From Rhodobacter sp. (lineage in GTDB: Bacteria; Pseudomonadota; Alphaproteobacteria; Rhodobacterales; Rhodobacteraceae), in NCBI GenBank assembly GCA_013824045.1, contig PNND01000472.1:1-23747 (forward strand): 23,747 bases of DNA. The letters run 5' to 3'. The notes under the pieces are model-generated. The model ran no database searches. It was given only the letters and a program-made list of their open reading frames with translations, and was not told where the DNA came from. Below, in pieces: positions 12,091 to 19,906 of this stretch (its first letter is position 1; each line of letters starts with the position of its first letter). The translations under genes and the position numbers were made by a program.

Positions 12091-12525
12091 TCAATTGGCC
12101 TTGCGCGCAGGCAGAAAGGGCAGGGGGGCAACGGGAACCCCATCCTCCAGCAGTTTCTTCGCCTCATCCACCCGCGCTTCGCCATAGATCGCGCGTTCGG
12201 GTGCCTCGCCGGCATGGATGCGCCGCGCCTCGGTCACGAAATCCATCCCGACATAATCGGAATTCTCCTCGACCTGCCGCCGCAACGCGGCCAGCGCCGT
12301 CTCCAACTCCGTGGCCGGAGCCCCCAGCGAAGGCCGCGCGGGAACGCCTGGCTCGCCCCGCGCCACGGCCACGCTCGGGGCCATCAGCGCCTTCTCCACC
12401 TCGCCCGATCCGCAGACCGGGCAGGACACATGCCCCGCCTCCTTCAGCGCCTCGAACGCGCTGCCCGACGGGAACCAGCTTTCAAAGCTGTGGTCCTTGG
12501 CGCATTTCAGGCTGAAGCGGATCAT
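12091..12525 (-). CDS. DUF1178 family protein
   Basis: A 144-residue protein of the alphaproteobacterial/betaproteobacterial DUF1178 family, function unknown. The N-terminus MIRFSLKCAKDHSFESWFPS and the following CPVCG (C35/C38) form a zinc-ribbon-like cysteine set with C8. The C-terminal half contains the family-typical SDYVGMDFVTEARRIHAGEAPERAIYG block (about residues 88-115). It is on the same strand as the NUDIX gene and 93 nt downstream of it, so the two may share a transcript. No upstream ribosome-binding site is obvious, but homology begins at this ATG. Confidence 0.88.
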   Translation of the reverse strand: MIRFSLKCAKDHSFESWFPSGSAFEALKEAGHVSCPVCGSGEVEKALMAPSVAVARGEPGVPARPSLGAPATELETALAALRRQVEENSDYVGMDFVTEARRIHAGEAPERAIYGEARVDEAKKLLEDGVPVAPLPFLPARKAN

Positions 12526-12618
12526 CGCGGATCACCGGGTTGCAAGGGGCCGTCTCGTCTCATCCATCCGACCTATGCAGATTGGTTCGGAATTCAAGCC
12601 GCGCGTCGCGGATCGTGC

Positions 12619-13110
12619 TCAGCTTGCCGTCCCGAAGGCGGCCTTGCTCAGCACCGCAGGATCACCGGCCAGTTGCTGAAACAGCGCCCGCAATTCCGGC
12701 TCGGCCACCAGCTTGGCGGCCTTGTCAGCGCCGAACCACCGACGGCGGCGTTCCTTGCGCTCCGGAAAACGGGCCGCCAGTTCCTCGACGCGCAGCGGAT
12801 AGACCGATACCGCACAGGGCAGCGCCTCTTTGGCACCGCGCTGCTTGTCATAGGTATAAAGCCCCAGCGCCTCCTGCCCTTCCTGTCCGCGCACCCCGGC
12901 CTCTTCCCAGGCCTCCTGCGCGGCGGATTCCGCCGGGCTCTTTCCCGCCACCGGCCAGCCCTTGGGAATGACCCAGCGCCCGGTATCGCGGCTGGTGATC
13001 AACAGCACCTCGACACGCCCGCGATGCATGCGCCAGCACAGGGCCGCAAACTGGTTGCGGGGTCCGTCCTCCCCATTGGAGAGGAATTGGCTTGTCTGGC
13101 TCCGTTTCAT
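12619..13110 (-). CDS. NUDIX hydrolase (diphosphoinositol-polyphosphate phosphohydrolase-like)
   Basis: A cytoplasmic pyrophosphohydrolase of about 163 residues. The beta-strand FAALCWR, the WVIPKGWPVAGK segment and the Nudix helix (GWPVAGKSPAESAAQEAWEEAGV region, residues 51-73) are clear. Relative to GX5EX7REUXEEXGU the first Glu is Lys and the Arg is Gln, a variation I recall in the DIPP-like alphaproteobacterial group, while the metal-binding EAWEEAG is intact. The substrate cannot be decided from sequence. The frame opens at GTG 13152 and has ATGs at 13143 and 13110; I chose 13110, preceded by GGGCGAGCAG, but the start is uncertain. It is divergent from the glutathione peroxidase gene. 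Confidence 0.85.
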   Translation of the reverse strand: MKRSQTSQFLSNGEDGPRNQFAALCWRMHRGRVEVLLITSRDTGRWVIPKGWPVAGKSPAESAAQEAWEEAGVRGQEGQEALGLYTYDKQRGAKEALPCAVSVYPLRVEELAARFPERKERRRRWFGADKAAKLVAEPELRALFQQLAGDPAVLSKAAFGTAS

Positions 13111-13202
13111 CTGCTCGCCCGATCTTCCGACCCGGTTTGTCATCCGGATCACTGCTTTGTTCCCGTATATGATACCCCGCCCCCGGAAATTCTACCCGGA
13201 CA

Positions 13203-13246
13203 GTGGTTTTCCTGCGGATTTTACGTGGTTTTCTTTGGATTTTGTC
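13203..13246. repeat. Imperfect 22-bp tandem repeat in an AT-rich intergenic patch
   Basis: GTGGTTTTCCTGCGGATTTTAC (13203-13224, shown by its blocks GTGGTTTTC and GGATTTT) is followed by a second copy at 13225-13246 with the same two blocks. GTGGTTTTC starts are 22 bp apart, GGATTTT starts 21 bp apart, about two helical turns. The patch is much poorer in GC than its surroundings and lies between the divergent NUDIX and glutathione peroxidase genes. Confidence 0.75.
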
Positions 13247-13312
13247 GGCAACATGCCTCTTGCGACAGCATTTTCCTGCGCAGGCCACCTCGCGCTGGCG
13301 GCATTGGCCGCG

Positions 13313-13340
13313 TTGACCTCGGCCCGCCCCGGCTTATCTT
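13313..13340 (+). promoter_or_regulatory. Candidate sigma70-type promoter of the glutathione peroxidase gene
   Basis: TTGACC (13313-13318, 5 of 6), a 16-nt spacer, and TATCTT (13335-13340, 4 of 6). Transcription would start near 13347, leaving a leader of about 35 nt with AGGAAG before the ATG. Motif match only. Confidence 0.45.
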
Positions 13341-13381
13341 CCCCGTCACACCTTGCCGCCAAGCCATTTCAGGAAGCCGCG

Positions 13382-13915
13382 ATGCGCCTTTTCCCTCGTG
13401 CCAAGTCCGCCGCCCTCACCTCGCTGTCGCTGGTCCTACTGCCTGTGGCCGCTCTGGCAGGGTTCAGCTTTCCCTCGATCGATGGCGGCACGATCGACCT
13501 TGACGCCTTCAAGGGGCAACCGGTTCTGGTGGTCAACACCGCCTCGCTCTGCGGCTTTGCAGCACAATTCGATGATCTGCAGGCCCTGCATGATGAATAT
13601 GCCAGCCGTGGCCTTGTCGTCCTCGCCGTGCCTTCGAATGATTTCCGTCAGGAACTCGCTTCCGCGGATGAGGTCAAGGAATTCTGCGCCATCAACTTCG
13701 ACCTTACCATCCCGATGACCGATATCACCCCCGTCCGCGGTCCTGCGGCGCATCCCTTCTACCAATGGCTTGTCGAAACCGAAGGGTTTGAGCCCAACTG
13801 GAACTTCAACAAGGTTCTGCTGGATGGCGATGGCGCGGTCGTCGCCACATGGGGCAGCGTGATGCGCCCCACCGCCGCCCCCGTCGTGCAAAAGATCGAA
13901 GCCCTGCTGCCGTGA
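13382..13915 (+). CDS. Periplasmic glutathione peroxidase family protein
   Basis: Thiol peroxidase of 177 residues with a signal peptide (about 1-26, ending PVAALAG), so it is probably periplasmic and may use thioredoxin-like rather than glutathione reductants. The peroxidatic Cys is C57 in NTASLCGFAAQ. The conserved WNFNKVLLDGDG (W140, N141) is present. The second family motif, normally (P)CNQFGGQEPG, reads PSNDFRQELAS (84-94), so the usual Cys is Ser while Q90 may serve as the catalytic Gln; C102 could act as resolving Cys. ATG 13382 is preceded by AGGAAG. The stop overlaps the GTG start of the deacetylase-family gene (GTGA), so the two are coupled. Confidence 0.88.
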   Translation: MRLFPRAKSAALTSLSLVLLPVAALAGFSFPSIDGGTIDLDAFKGQPVLVVNTASLCGFAAQFDDLQALHDEYASRGLVVLAVPSNDFRQELASADEVKEFCAINFDLTIPMTDITPVRGPAAHPFYQWLVETEGFEPNWNFNKVLLDGDGAVVATWGSVMRPTAAPVVQKIEALLP

Positions 13916-15045
13916 CACCACCCCCTTCGGCGGCCCTGCCGGGGCCGCTCTTCTTTGGCTCGGGCATCTATCGCGGCTCCTCCTATGGCCAGACCCACCC
14001 CCTGCGTGTACCCCGCGTCTCCACCGTCATGGATCTCGCCCGCGCCTTGAATTGGCTGCCCGCCCAGAGCTATCGCCAAAGCCCGCGCGCCAAGCCTGCC
14101 GCGCTCACTGCCTACCACACCCCCGCCTATATCGCCGCCCTCCAACAGGCCGAGGCGACTGGACAAGTCGATACCGTCACCCGCGCCCGCCACCACCTCG
14201 GCACCACCTCCAACCCCATCTTCCCCGAAATGTTCCGCCGCCCAGCCACCGGCGCAGGCGGCGTCATCCTCGCCGCCGAACTGCTCGCCACCCATGTCGC
14301 AGGTGCGATCCACGTCCCCGGCGGCGGCACCCATCACGGCCTGCCCGACCGCGCCAACGGCTTCTGCTACCTCAACGATCCCGTCCTCGCCCTCATGGCG
14401 CTCCGCCATGCCGGGCTCACGCGCCTTGCCTATGTGGATATCGACGCCCACCACCCCGATGGCGTGGAACCCGCCTTCATGGGCGATCCCGACATGCTGA
14501 TGATCTCGGTACATGAGGAAAACCGCTGGCCCTTCACCGGCGCGCTCACCGACGATGCGGGGGGCGCCGCCTTCAACCTGCCCGTCCCAAAGGGCTTCAA
14601 CGACAGCGAGTTTCGCGCCGCCCTGCACGGCCTGATCCTGCCCCGGCTTGCCGCCCACCGCCCGCAGGCCATCGTCCTGCAGGCCGGGGCTGACTCGCTT
14701 CTCGAAGACCCGCTTTCCCGCCTCGCCCTCTCCAACCGCGCCTATATCGAGGCGCTCACCGAAATCCGCCCGCTGGCGCCCCGCCTCCTCCTGCTGGGGG
14801 GCGGCGGCTACAACCCGTGGTCCGTCGGCCGCTGCTGGGCGGCGCTCTGGGCCACGCTCGCGGGCCTTGAAATCCCCGATCACCTGCCCGACGATGCGGC
14901 CTCTGTCCTCCGCGCGCTCTCATGGGGCGGCGGCACCCGCCCGGCCCCGGAACCGCATATGCTCACCACGCTCCTCGACCCCCCGCGCGAAGGCCCTGTC
15001 CGCCCCGAAATCCGCGACCGCCTCGCTTGGCTGGCAAGGCGATGA
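13912..15045 (+). CDS. Histone deacetylase superfamily hydrolase (AcuC/acetylpolyamine amidohydrolase-like)
   Basis: A zinc-dependent deacetylase-fold enzyme of 377 residues. All hallmarks are present: active-site HH in GGGTHHGLPDRANGFCYLND (141-142), the metal ligands in YVDIDAHHPDG (D178, H180), the third ligand in LQAGADSL (D261), and the catalytic Tyr in GGGGYN (Y300). Bacterial relatives deacetylate acetyl-lysine (AcuC), acetylpolyamines, or other small amides. The start is GTG 13912, overlapping the peroxidase stop; the frame is open 63 nt further upstream, but that part is a shadow of the peroxidase. The RNA phosphodiesterase gene starts 7 nt after it. The polyamine-type transporter nearby makes an acetylpolyamine substrate worth testing, though it is on the other strand. 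Confidence 0.85.
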   Translation: MTPPPSAALPGPLFFGSGIYRGSSYGQTHPLRVPRVSTVMDLARALNWLPAQSYRQSPRAKPAALTAYHTPAYIAALQQAEATGQVDTVTRARHHLGTTSNPIFPEMFRRPATGAGGVILAAELLATHVAGAIHVPGGGTHHGLPDRANGFCYLNDPVLALMALRHAGLTRLAYVDIDAHHPDGVEPAFMGDPDMLMISVHEENRWPFTGALTDDAGGAAFNLPVPKGFNDSEFRAALHGLILPRLAAHRPQAIVLQAGADSLLEDPLSRLALSNRAYIEALTEIRPLAPRLLLLGGGGYNPWSVGRCWAALWATLAGLEIPDHLPDDAASVLRALSWGGGTRPAPEPHMLTTLLDPPREGPVRPEIRDRLAWLARR

Positions 15046-15052
15046 TGCACCC

Positions 15053-15592
15053 ATGATCCGGGCCTTCCTCGCCCTTCCCCTGCCGGATACGGTCCTTTCA
15101 GCCCTGCGCGTGCAGCAATTCCTGCTACCGCTGCCAAAAAAAACCGATCCCGACAGCTTCCACCTCACCCTCGTTTTCTTGGGCGAACAGCCCGAACCCG
15201 TGCTAGAGGCCGCGCATGAACGCTTCAGCGAAACCCGCGTCCCGCCTTTCCCGCTTTCGTTGAATTCCCTCGGTCTCTTCGGCGGCCCCAAACCCCGCGC
15301 CGCATGGGCAGGCGTCGCCCCGTCCGAACCGCTCACCCGCCTTCAGGCCAAGCTGGATCACGCCGCCCGCAGTGCCGGGATCGTCACGGAAAGCCGCCGC
15401 TTTCACCCCCATGTCACCCTTGGCCGCTTCCAACCTCCGGGCCTAGAGGACATCTTCCGCCTCGAACGCGCCATCGCGGCAGGCAGCACCTTCACCACCC
15501 CCGCATGGCAGGTCGATCACTACGTCCTCTACGAAAGCCGCCAGACGAAACAGGGCAGCGTCTACAGCGAACTCGCCCGCTACGATCTATAG
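15053..15592 (+). CDS. thpR: RNA 2',3'-cyclic phosphodiesterase
   Basis: A 179-residue member of the 2H phosphoesterase family (formerly called 2'-5' RNA ligase). The two catalytic HxTx motifs are intact: FHLTLVFLG (H37, T39) and FHPHVTLGRF (H120, T122). The start MIRAFLALPLP is typical of the family. It hydrolyses 2',3'-cyclic phosphate ends of RNA. It follows the deacetylase-family gene by 7 nt and so belongs to the peroxidase-deacetylase-thpR transcript. Its TAG stop (15590-15592) directly abuts the TAG stop of the convergent amidase gene (15587-15589), leaving no room for a terminator between them. Confidence 0.93.
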   Translation: MIRAFLALPLPDTVLSALRVQQFLLPLPKKTDPDSFHLTLVFLGEQPEPVLEAAHERFSETRVPPFPLSLNSLGLFGGPKPRAAWAGVAPSEPLTRLQAKLDHAARSAGIVTESRRFHPHVTLGRFQPPGLEDIFRLERAIAAGSTFTTPAWQVDHYVLYESRQTKQGSVYSELARYDL

Positions 15593-17005
15593 CGCGGGCG
15601 GGCGCTGCCCCGGCCAGTCCGTCGCCAGATGATACTGCTGCCCCATGGCCAGCACCCGCGCATCCGCGCCAAAGGCCCCGAAGATCTGCATACCCATGGG
15701 CAAGCCCTGCGTGCCGAACCCCAGCGGCAGGTTCAGCGCAGGCAAGCCCGCCAGCCCAACCGGAATCATCACCTCCATCCAGCGGTGATAGGTGTCCATC
15801 GCCACCCCGTTGATCGCCTGCGGCCAGCGCCACTCCACTGAAAACGGCCAGACCTGCGCCGTAGGCAGGACCAGCGCGTCATAGTCGGCAAACAGCTTCG
15901 CCGCCCGCGCATACCACCGCGACCGGATCACATTCGCCGCATGGAAATCGGCCGCTGTCACCTTCGTGCCCTGTTCGATCTCCCACAGGCTTTCCGGCTT
16001 GATCAGCGCCCGCTTCGCCGGGTCGGCATACATCGCCTGCTTATCGCCAGCATTCAGCATCGCCCGGATCGTCATCCATGCGAACCACAGCTTCTCTGCC
16101 GGGAAGGGGGGCGCCACCGGCTCCACCACCGCACCCATCCCTTCAAACACCCGCAACCCGCTTTCACACAACTCCAATATCCCCGGCTCCACCTGCCACG
16201 CGCCGCCCCAATCGCCCAGCCAGCCGATGCGCTTGCCCCGCATGTCGATGTCCAGCATGTCCCCGAAGGGCTCGCCCGCGCGCCCAAAGGGCACCTCCGG
16301 GTTCACCCCCGCTTGCACCTCCAAAAGCCGCGCTACATCCTCCACCGTCCGCGCCATCGGCCCTTCGGTCGCCATGGTGGCCAGAAAGGTCGCCCCCACC
16401 GCATCGGCAGGCACCAAACCGTAAGATGGGCGGAACCCATAGACGTTGTTCCACCCCGCTGGATTGCGCAGCGACCCCATCATGTCCGACCCGTCGGCCA
16501 CCGCCACCATCCGCGTGGCCAGTGCCACCGCCGCTCCCCCCGAAGACCCGCCCGCCGTGCGCGACAGGTCATAGGGATTGCGCGTCACCCCATGCACCGG
16601 GTTGAAGCTGTGGCTGCCATGCCCCCATTCCGGCGTATTGCTCTTGCCGATAAAGATCGCCCCCGCCGCCCGCATCCGCGCCGCCAGCAGGTCATCGGCC
16701 ACCGGCACGTGACCCGCAAAGATCGGCGATCCCCAAGTCGTACGTATCCCCTTGACCGCGACCAGATCCTTCACCGCCATCGGAATGCCATGCAGCCAGC
16801 CCCGGCGCGGCGCCGCATCCGCCGCCCGCGCCTGCTCCATCAGCACATCCGCATCCGGCATCGACACGATGGCATTCACCGTCCCGTTCACCGCCGCCAC
16901 ACGCGACAGCGTCGCCTCCATCACCTCCGAAGGCCGCACCTCCCCCGCCGCAATCAATCGCGACAGGTCGGATGCCGTCATCTCACAAATCCCTGTGCTC
17001 TTCAT
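15587..17005 (-). CDS. Amidase signature family protein (downstream copy)
   Basis: A 472-residue amidase. The Ser-cisSer-Lys triad is visible: K79 in GIPMAVKDL, cis-Ser in AGGSSGG (154-155) and nucleophile S178 in DGSDMMGSLRNPAGWNN. The DMMGSLRNP form, rather than DTGGSIRxP, belongs to a recognisable amidase subgroup. It hydrolyses an amide bond of an unknown substrate. The ATG at 17005 is preceded by AGGCCAAG; the second Met (residue 9) is an alternative because the family core starts near TASDLSRLIAAGEV. It is downstream of the ABC transporter genes on the same strand but separated by 120 nt with three hairpins, so it may be expressed independently. Confidence 0.9.
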   Translation of the reverse strand: MKSTGICEMTASDLSRLIAAGEVRPSEVMEATLSRVAAVNGTVNAIVSMPDADVLMEQARAADAAPRRGWLHGIPMAVKDLVAVKGIRTTWGSPIFAGHVPVADDLLAARMRAAGAIFIGKSNTPEWGHGSHSFNPVHGVTRNPYDLSRTAGGSSGGAAVALATRMVAVADGSDMMGSLRNPAGWNNVYGFRPSYGLVPADAVGATFLATMATEGPMARTVEDVARLLEVQAGVNPEVPFGRAGEPFGDMLDIDMRGKRIGWLGDWGGAWQVEPGILELCESGLRVFEGMGAVVEPVAPPFPAEKLWFAWMTIRAMLNAGDKQAMYADPAKRALIKPESLWEIEQGTKVTAADFHAANVIRSRWYARAAKLFADYDALVLPTAQVWPFSVEWRWPQAINGVAMDTYHRWMEVMIPVGLAGLPALNLPLGFGTQGLPMGMQIFGAFGADARVLAMGQQYHLATDWPGQRPPAL

Positions 17006-17028
17006 CTTGGCCTAAATACTCCCGGGGT

Positions 17029-17045
17029 TTGGGGTGGAACCCCAA
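17029..17045 (-). terminator. Hairpin TTGGGGT/ACCCCAA upstream of amidase
   Basis: A perfect 7-bp stem (17029-17035 and 17039-17045) with a 3-nt loop, followed on the minus strand by AACCCCGGGAGTATTTA. From memory, hairpins followed by a GGGAGTATTT-like tail are frequent at transcript ends in Rhodobacterales, so this may be the terminating element of the transporter operon. No run of T longer than three. Confidence 0.45.
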
Positions 17046-17050
17046 CTGGA

Positions 17051-17078
17051 ACGGGCGCGGGCGAAGGCCCGCGCCCGT
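17051..17078 (-). terminator. 12-bp perfect GC hairpin
   Basis: ACGGGCGCGGGC (17051-17062) and GCCCGCGCCCGT (17067-17078) form a perfect 12-bp stem with a 4-nt loop. It stands between the binding-protein gene and the downstream amidase. There is no T-tract, so it may be an RNA-stabilising hairpin protecting the 3' end of the transporter message instead of a terminator proper. Confidence 0.55.
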
Positions 17079-17083
17079 GACCT

Positions 17084-17116
17084 AAAAGGCTTGTGCCGTC
17101 CCCTCGGGGACGGCAC
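17084..17116 (-). terminator. Terminator after the ABC binding-protein gene
   Basis: On the minus strand an 11-bp perfect stem (GTGCCGTCCCC at 17093-17103 pairing with 17106-17116) is followed by AAGCCTTTTAGG, which contains a short T run. It begins 9 nt after the stop of the substrate-binding protein gene, the expected place for the operon terminator. Confidence 0.7.
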
Positions 17117-17125
17117 GCCGCAGGA

Positions 17126-18151
17126 TCACTTCTGCAATTCGGTCCAGATCGCGGTCATGTATTCCCGCGCCTTCTCGCTGCAGACCGGCATGAACACGCC
17201 AGCGGCCTTGTGCTCCTCGGGGATCACCACTTCCGGCGCGGTGGCCATCTCGGCATCCATGAAGGCCTCCGATCCGGTCACCCCGTTGGCATAGCGGGCG
17301 AAGTTGGAAATCATCGCCGCATTCTCCGGCTTCAGGATGAAGTCCATGAAGGCATAGGCCTGATCCACATTCTGCGCATCCTTCAGGAGCATCACGCTGT
17401 CCATCCATAGGGTGTAGCCCTCTTTCGGATAGCCATAGGCCACGGTCGGCACATTGGCGCGGACGCGCATGGTCGACCCGTTCCAGTTCACCGATGCCGC
17501 CCAATCCTTGTTCGACATCTTCTCGGTCGCGCCGTAATCCATCGCGATCCAGTGCGGCTTGGCCGCCAGCAGGCCGTCACGCACTTTCTTGAGAACCTCA
17601 AGGTCCTCGCTGCAGGGCTCGCCGCCATAATACATCGTGGCCAGCGTGACGATGTCGGTCATCTCCGGCACAACGTTGATCTTGCCCTTCAACTCGTCCG
17701 GCACTTCCAGCCAGACGGCGCTGGTGTTGATGTCGCCGCCATAGATGGCGGTATCGACGGCCACCCCCACGGTGCCCCACTGCCACGGGATCGAATTCAA
17801 GCGACCCGGATCCCAGACCACATCGCGCCATTCAGGGGCGATATTGGCATGGTTGGGCAGGCGCGCCAGATCCAGCGGTTGGGTCAGGCCCTTGTCGGTG
17901 AAGATCTGCACATAGTTGGCCGAAGGCACCACAAGGTCAAAGCCATGCCCGCCCGCCTCGATCTTGGCCAGCGCCACGTCGTTGCTGTCATAGTCGGTCA
18001 CCGTGACGGTGATCCCCGTCTCGGCCTTGAACTTCTCCAGCAGCTCGGGGCTGGTATAGTTGCCCCAGTTGTACAGTTGCAGCACGCCCTCGGCAGATGC
18101 GAGGCCGGTTGTCGCCATCAGCAAGGCGGTCGCGGTCATCAATCTCTTCAT
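17126..18151 (-). CDS. Polyamine-type ABC transporter substrate-binding protein
   Basis: A periplasmic binding protein of 341 residues in the PotD/PotF/SpuD group. It has a signal peptide (1-20, MKRLMTATALLMATTGLASA) followed by the characteristic VLQLYNWGNYTSPELLEKF, then DYDSNDVALAKIEAGGHGFDLVVPS and the hinge region WQWGTVGVAVD. It captures spermidine, putrescine or a related cation and delivers it to the two permeases. ATG 18151 is preceded by GGGAGA at a good distance and lies 22 nt after the permease stop. It is the last gene of the ABC operon and is followed by stacked hairpins, which could stabilise this message so the binding protein is made in excess. Confidence 0.92.
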   Translation of the reverse strand: MKRLMTATALLMATTGLASAEGVLQLYNWGNYTSPELLEKFKAETGITVTVTDYDSNDVALAKIEAGGHGFDLVVPSANYVQIFTDKGLTQPLDLARLPNHANIAPEWRDVVWDPGRLNSIPWQWGTVGVAVDTAIYGGDINTSAVWLEVPDELKGKINVVPEMTDIVTLATMYYGGEPCSEDLEVLKKVRDGLLAAKPHWIAMDYGATEKMSNKDWAASVNWNGSTMRVRANVPTVAYGYPKEGYTLWMDSVMLLKDAQNVDQAYAFMDFILKPENAAMISNFARYANGVTGSEAFMDAEMATAPEVVIPEEHKAAGVFMPVCSEKAREYMTAIWTELQK

Positions 18152-18173
18152 CTTTGGTCTCCCGGTTGGTTTT

Positions 18174-18998
18174 TCAGGTTTTCTTGCGCGTCAAAAGGAA
18201 GAACGCGGTCAACAGCACCACCGTCAGACCCAGAAGCATGGTCGAAACGGCGTTGATTTCCGGGGTCAGTTGCCGCCGCATCTGCCCCAGCATGTAGGTG
18301 GGCAGCGTATCCTGCCCGCCCGACTTCACGAACTCTGTAATCACCACGTCATCAAGGCTGATGACGAAGGCCAGCATCGCACCTGCGATCATGCCCGGCG
18401 CCAGCAGGGGCAGCGTGACACGGCGGAATGTCTGCCAAGGGCTCGCATAAAGGTCCGCCGCCGCCGTCTCCAGCGTCAGGTCCATCCCCTCCAGCCGCGC
18501 CCGGATCGGCAGATAGGCGAAGGGAATGCAAAAGGCCGAATGGGCAAGGATCAGATAGCCCAGCCCGGTCGTCAGCCCCCCCATCCCGATGCTTGTGAGC
18601 CAGACCTTGATCAGCCCGAAGACGATCATCAGCGCCACTGCCGTCACGATCTCGGGCACCATCAGCGGCTGGTTGATCGCCACATAGATCAGCGTCTGCC
18701 CCTTGAAGGCCCGCCGCCGCGTCGTCCCCAGCGCTGCCATCGTGGCCACGGTGGTCGAAATCGCCGCCGCGAAACTCGCAATGATCAGCGACCGGATGGT
18801 CGCGTCCTTCACCTGCTGGTTGTCCCAGGCCTTGGCATACCAATCCAGTGAAAACCCGCCCCAGACCGCCAGCGAGGTGCTGGCGTTGAACGAATAGGCC
18901 ACCAGCGTGAAGATCGGCAGATAGAGCGCCACAAAGACGATGATCGCCGTGGTGGCAAAGCCCGGCAGGCGGGCCACATGAAACGCCCGCTCAGCCAT
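18174..18998 (-). CDS. ABC transporter permease, PotC/PotI type
   Basis: A 274-residue inner-membrane permease with about six helices, the first near residues 17-37 (IIVFVALYLPIFTLVAYSFN). The EAA loop that docks the ATPase is visible as LETAAADLYASPWQTFRRVTLPLLAPGMIAG. The SFNAS sequence after the first helix and LDDVVITEF near the last loop are typical of polyamine permease II. The frame extends to 19031, but ATG 18998 begins where homology begins; it overlaps the end of the preceding permease gene by 8 nt, which supports coupled translation. Confidence 0.92.
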   Translation of the reverse strand: MAERAFHVARLPGFATTAIIVFVALYLPIFTLVAYSFNASTSLAVWGGFSLDWYAKAWDNQQVKDATIRSLIIASFAAAISTTVATMAALGTTRRRAFKGQTLIYVAINQPLMVPEIVTAVALMIVFGLIKVWLTSIGMGGLTTGLGYLILAHSAFCIPFAYLPIRARLEGMDLTLETAAADLYASPWQTFRRVTLPLLAPGMIAGAMLAFVISLDDVVITEFVKSGGQDTLPTYMLGQMRRQLTPEINAVSTMLLGLTVVLLTAFFLLTRKKT

Positions 18999-19902
18999 GG
19001 GTCGATGATCCCTTATTAGCATAGCGCACATAGACCAGCAGCGCCGCCATCACGATCACCAGCAGGAGCATCGACAGCGCCGCCCCCAAAGGCCAGTTCT
19101 TGCCCTGCAGGAACTGCAATTCGATGAAATTCCCGATCATCATCTGCTTGCCCCCGCCCAGCACGCGCGGCGTGACATAGGCCCCCAGCGACGGCACAAA
19201 CACAAGGATCGACCCCGCGATAATGCCCGGCTTCACGATGGGCAGGATCACGCGGCGCAGCACCTGCATCCGGCTGGCATAAAGATCATACCCCGCCTCC
19301 AGAAGCCGCATGTCGAACCGGTCGATGGCGGCAAACAGCGGCAGCACCATCAAGGGAAGATAGACATAGGTCATCCCGATGAAGATCGCGGTCTGCGTAT
19401 ACAGCACCTCAATCGGCGTGTCGGTGATGCCCGTCCCCATCAGCACCGTGTTCATCAACCCTTCCTTCCGCAACACCTCATTGATCGCATAGGTGCGGAT
19501 CAACAGGTTGGTCCAGAACGGGATGGTGATCAGGAAAAGCCACAACGCGCGCTCCTTCAGTGGCCGCGTGGCGATGAACCACGCCGTCGGGAACCCCACC
19601 ACAAAGGTAAACACCGTCGTCAAAAGCGACAGCCAGAGCGACCGCCAGAAGATCGTCAGATGCGCATCCGCCAGGACCCATTCCTGCGTGAAGATGTCCT
19701 GCGACCACAGGATCCCCACCCAGCCGCCGGTCGAAAACTCCCACACCACATTGCCATGCTGTCCGGGCGTGAGAAAGGAATAGACCAGCACGATCAAAAG
19801 CGGCCCCGAGGCCGCCGCGATCAGCACGATCAGCGCCGGCAGCGACAGCAACCACGCATTGCGGGTGGATTGCCGGACGATGCGTTCCTCAGCCGCGCTC
19901 AT
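18991..19902 (-). CDS. ABC transporter permease, PotB/PotH type
   Basis: A 303-residue inner-membrane permease. The first helix (about 19-43, LLSLPALIVLIAAASGPLLIVLVYSF) is followed by a periplasmic domain and five further helices. The EAA loop reads LLEAGYDLYASRMQVLRRVILPIVKPGIIAG. PFWTNLLIRTYA is characteristic of polyamine permease I. The start is fixed by GAGGGG directly before ATG 19902; the frame stays open upstream, but that part overlaps the ATPase gene. It begins 4 nt after the ATPase stop and overlaps the next permease. Confidence 0.93.
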   Translation of the reverse strand: MSAAEERIVRQSTRNAWLLSLPALIVLIAAASGPLLIVLVYSFLTPGQHGNVVWEFSTGGWVGILWSQDIFTQEWVLADAHLTIFWRSLWLSLLTTVFTFVVGFPTAWFIATRPLKERALWLFLITIPFWTNLLIRTYAINEVLRKEGLMNTVLMGTGITDTPIEVLYTQTAIFIGMTYVYLPLMVLPLFAAIDRFDMRLLEAGYDLYASRMQVLRRVILPIVKPGIIAGSILVFVPSLGAYVTPRVLGGGKQMMIGNFIELQFLQGKNWPLGAALSMLLLVIVMAALLVYVRYANKGSSTHG

Positions 19903-19906
19903 CCCC

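Noticed and set aside
15941..17080. Long plus-strand open frame (379 codons)
   Set aside because: Arg/His/Pro-rich shadow of the amidase gene on the minus strand.
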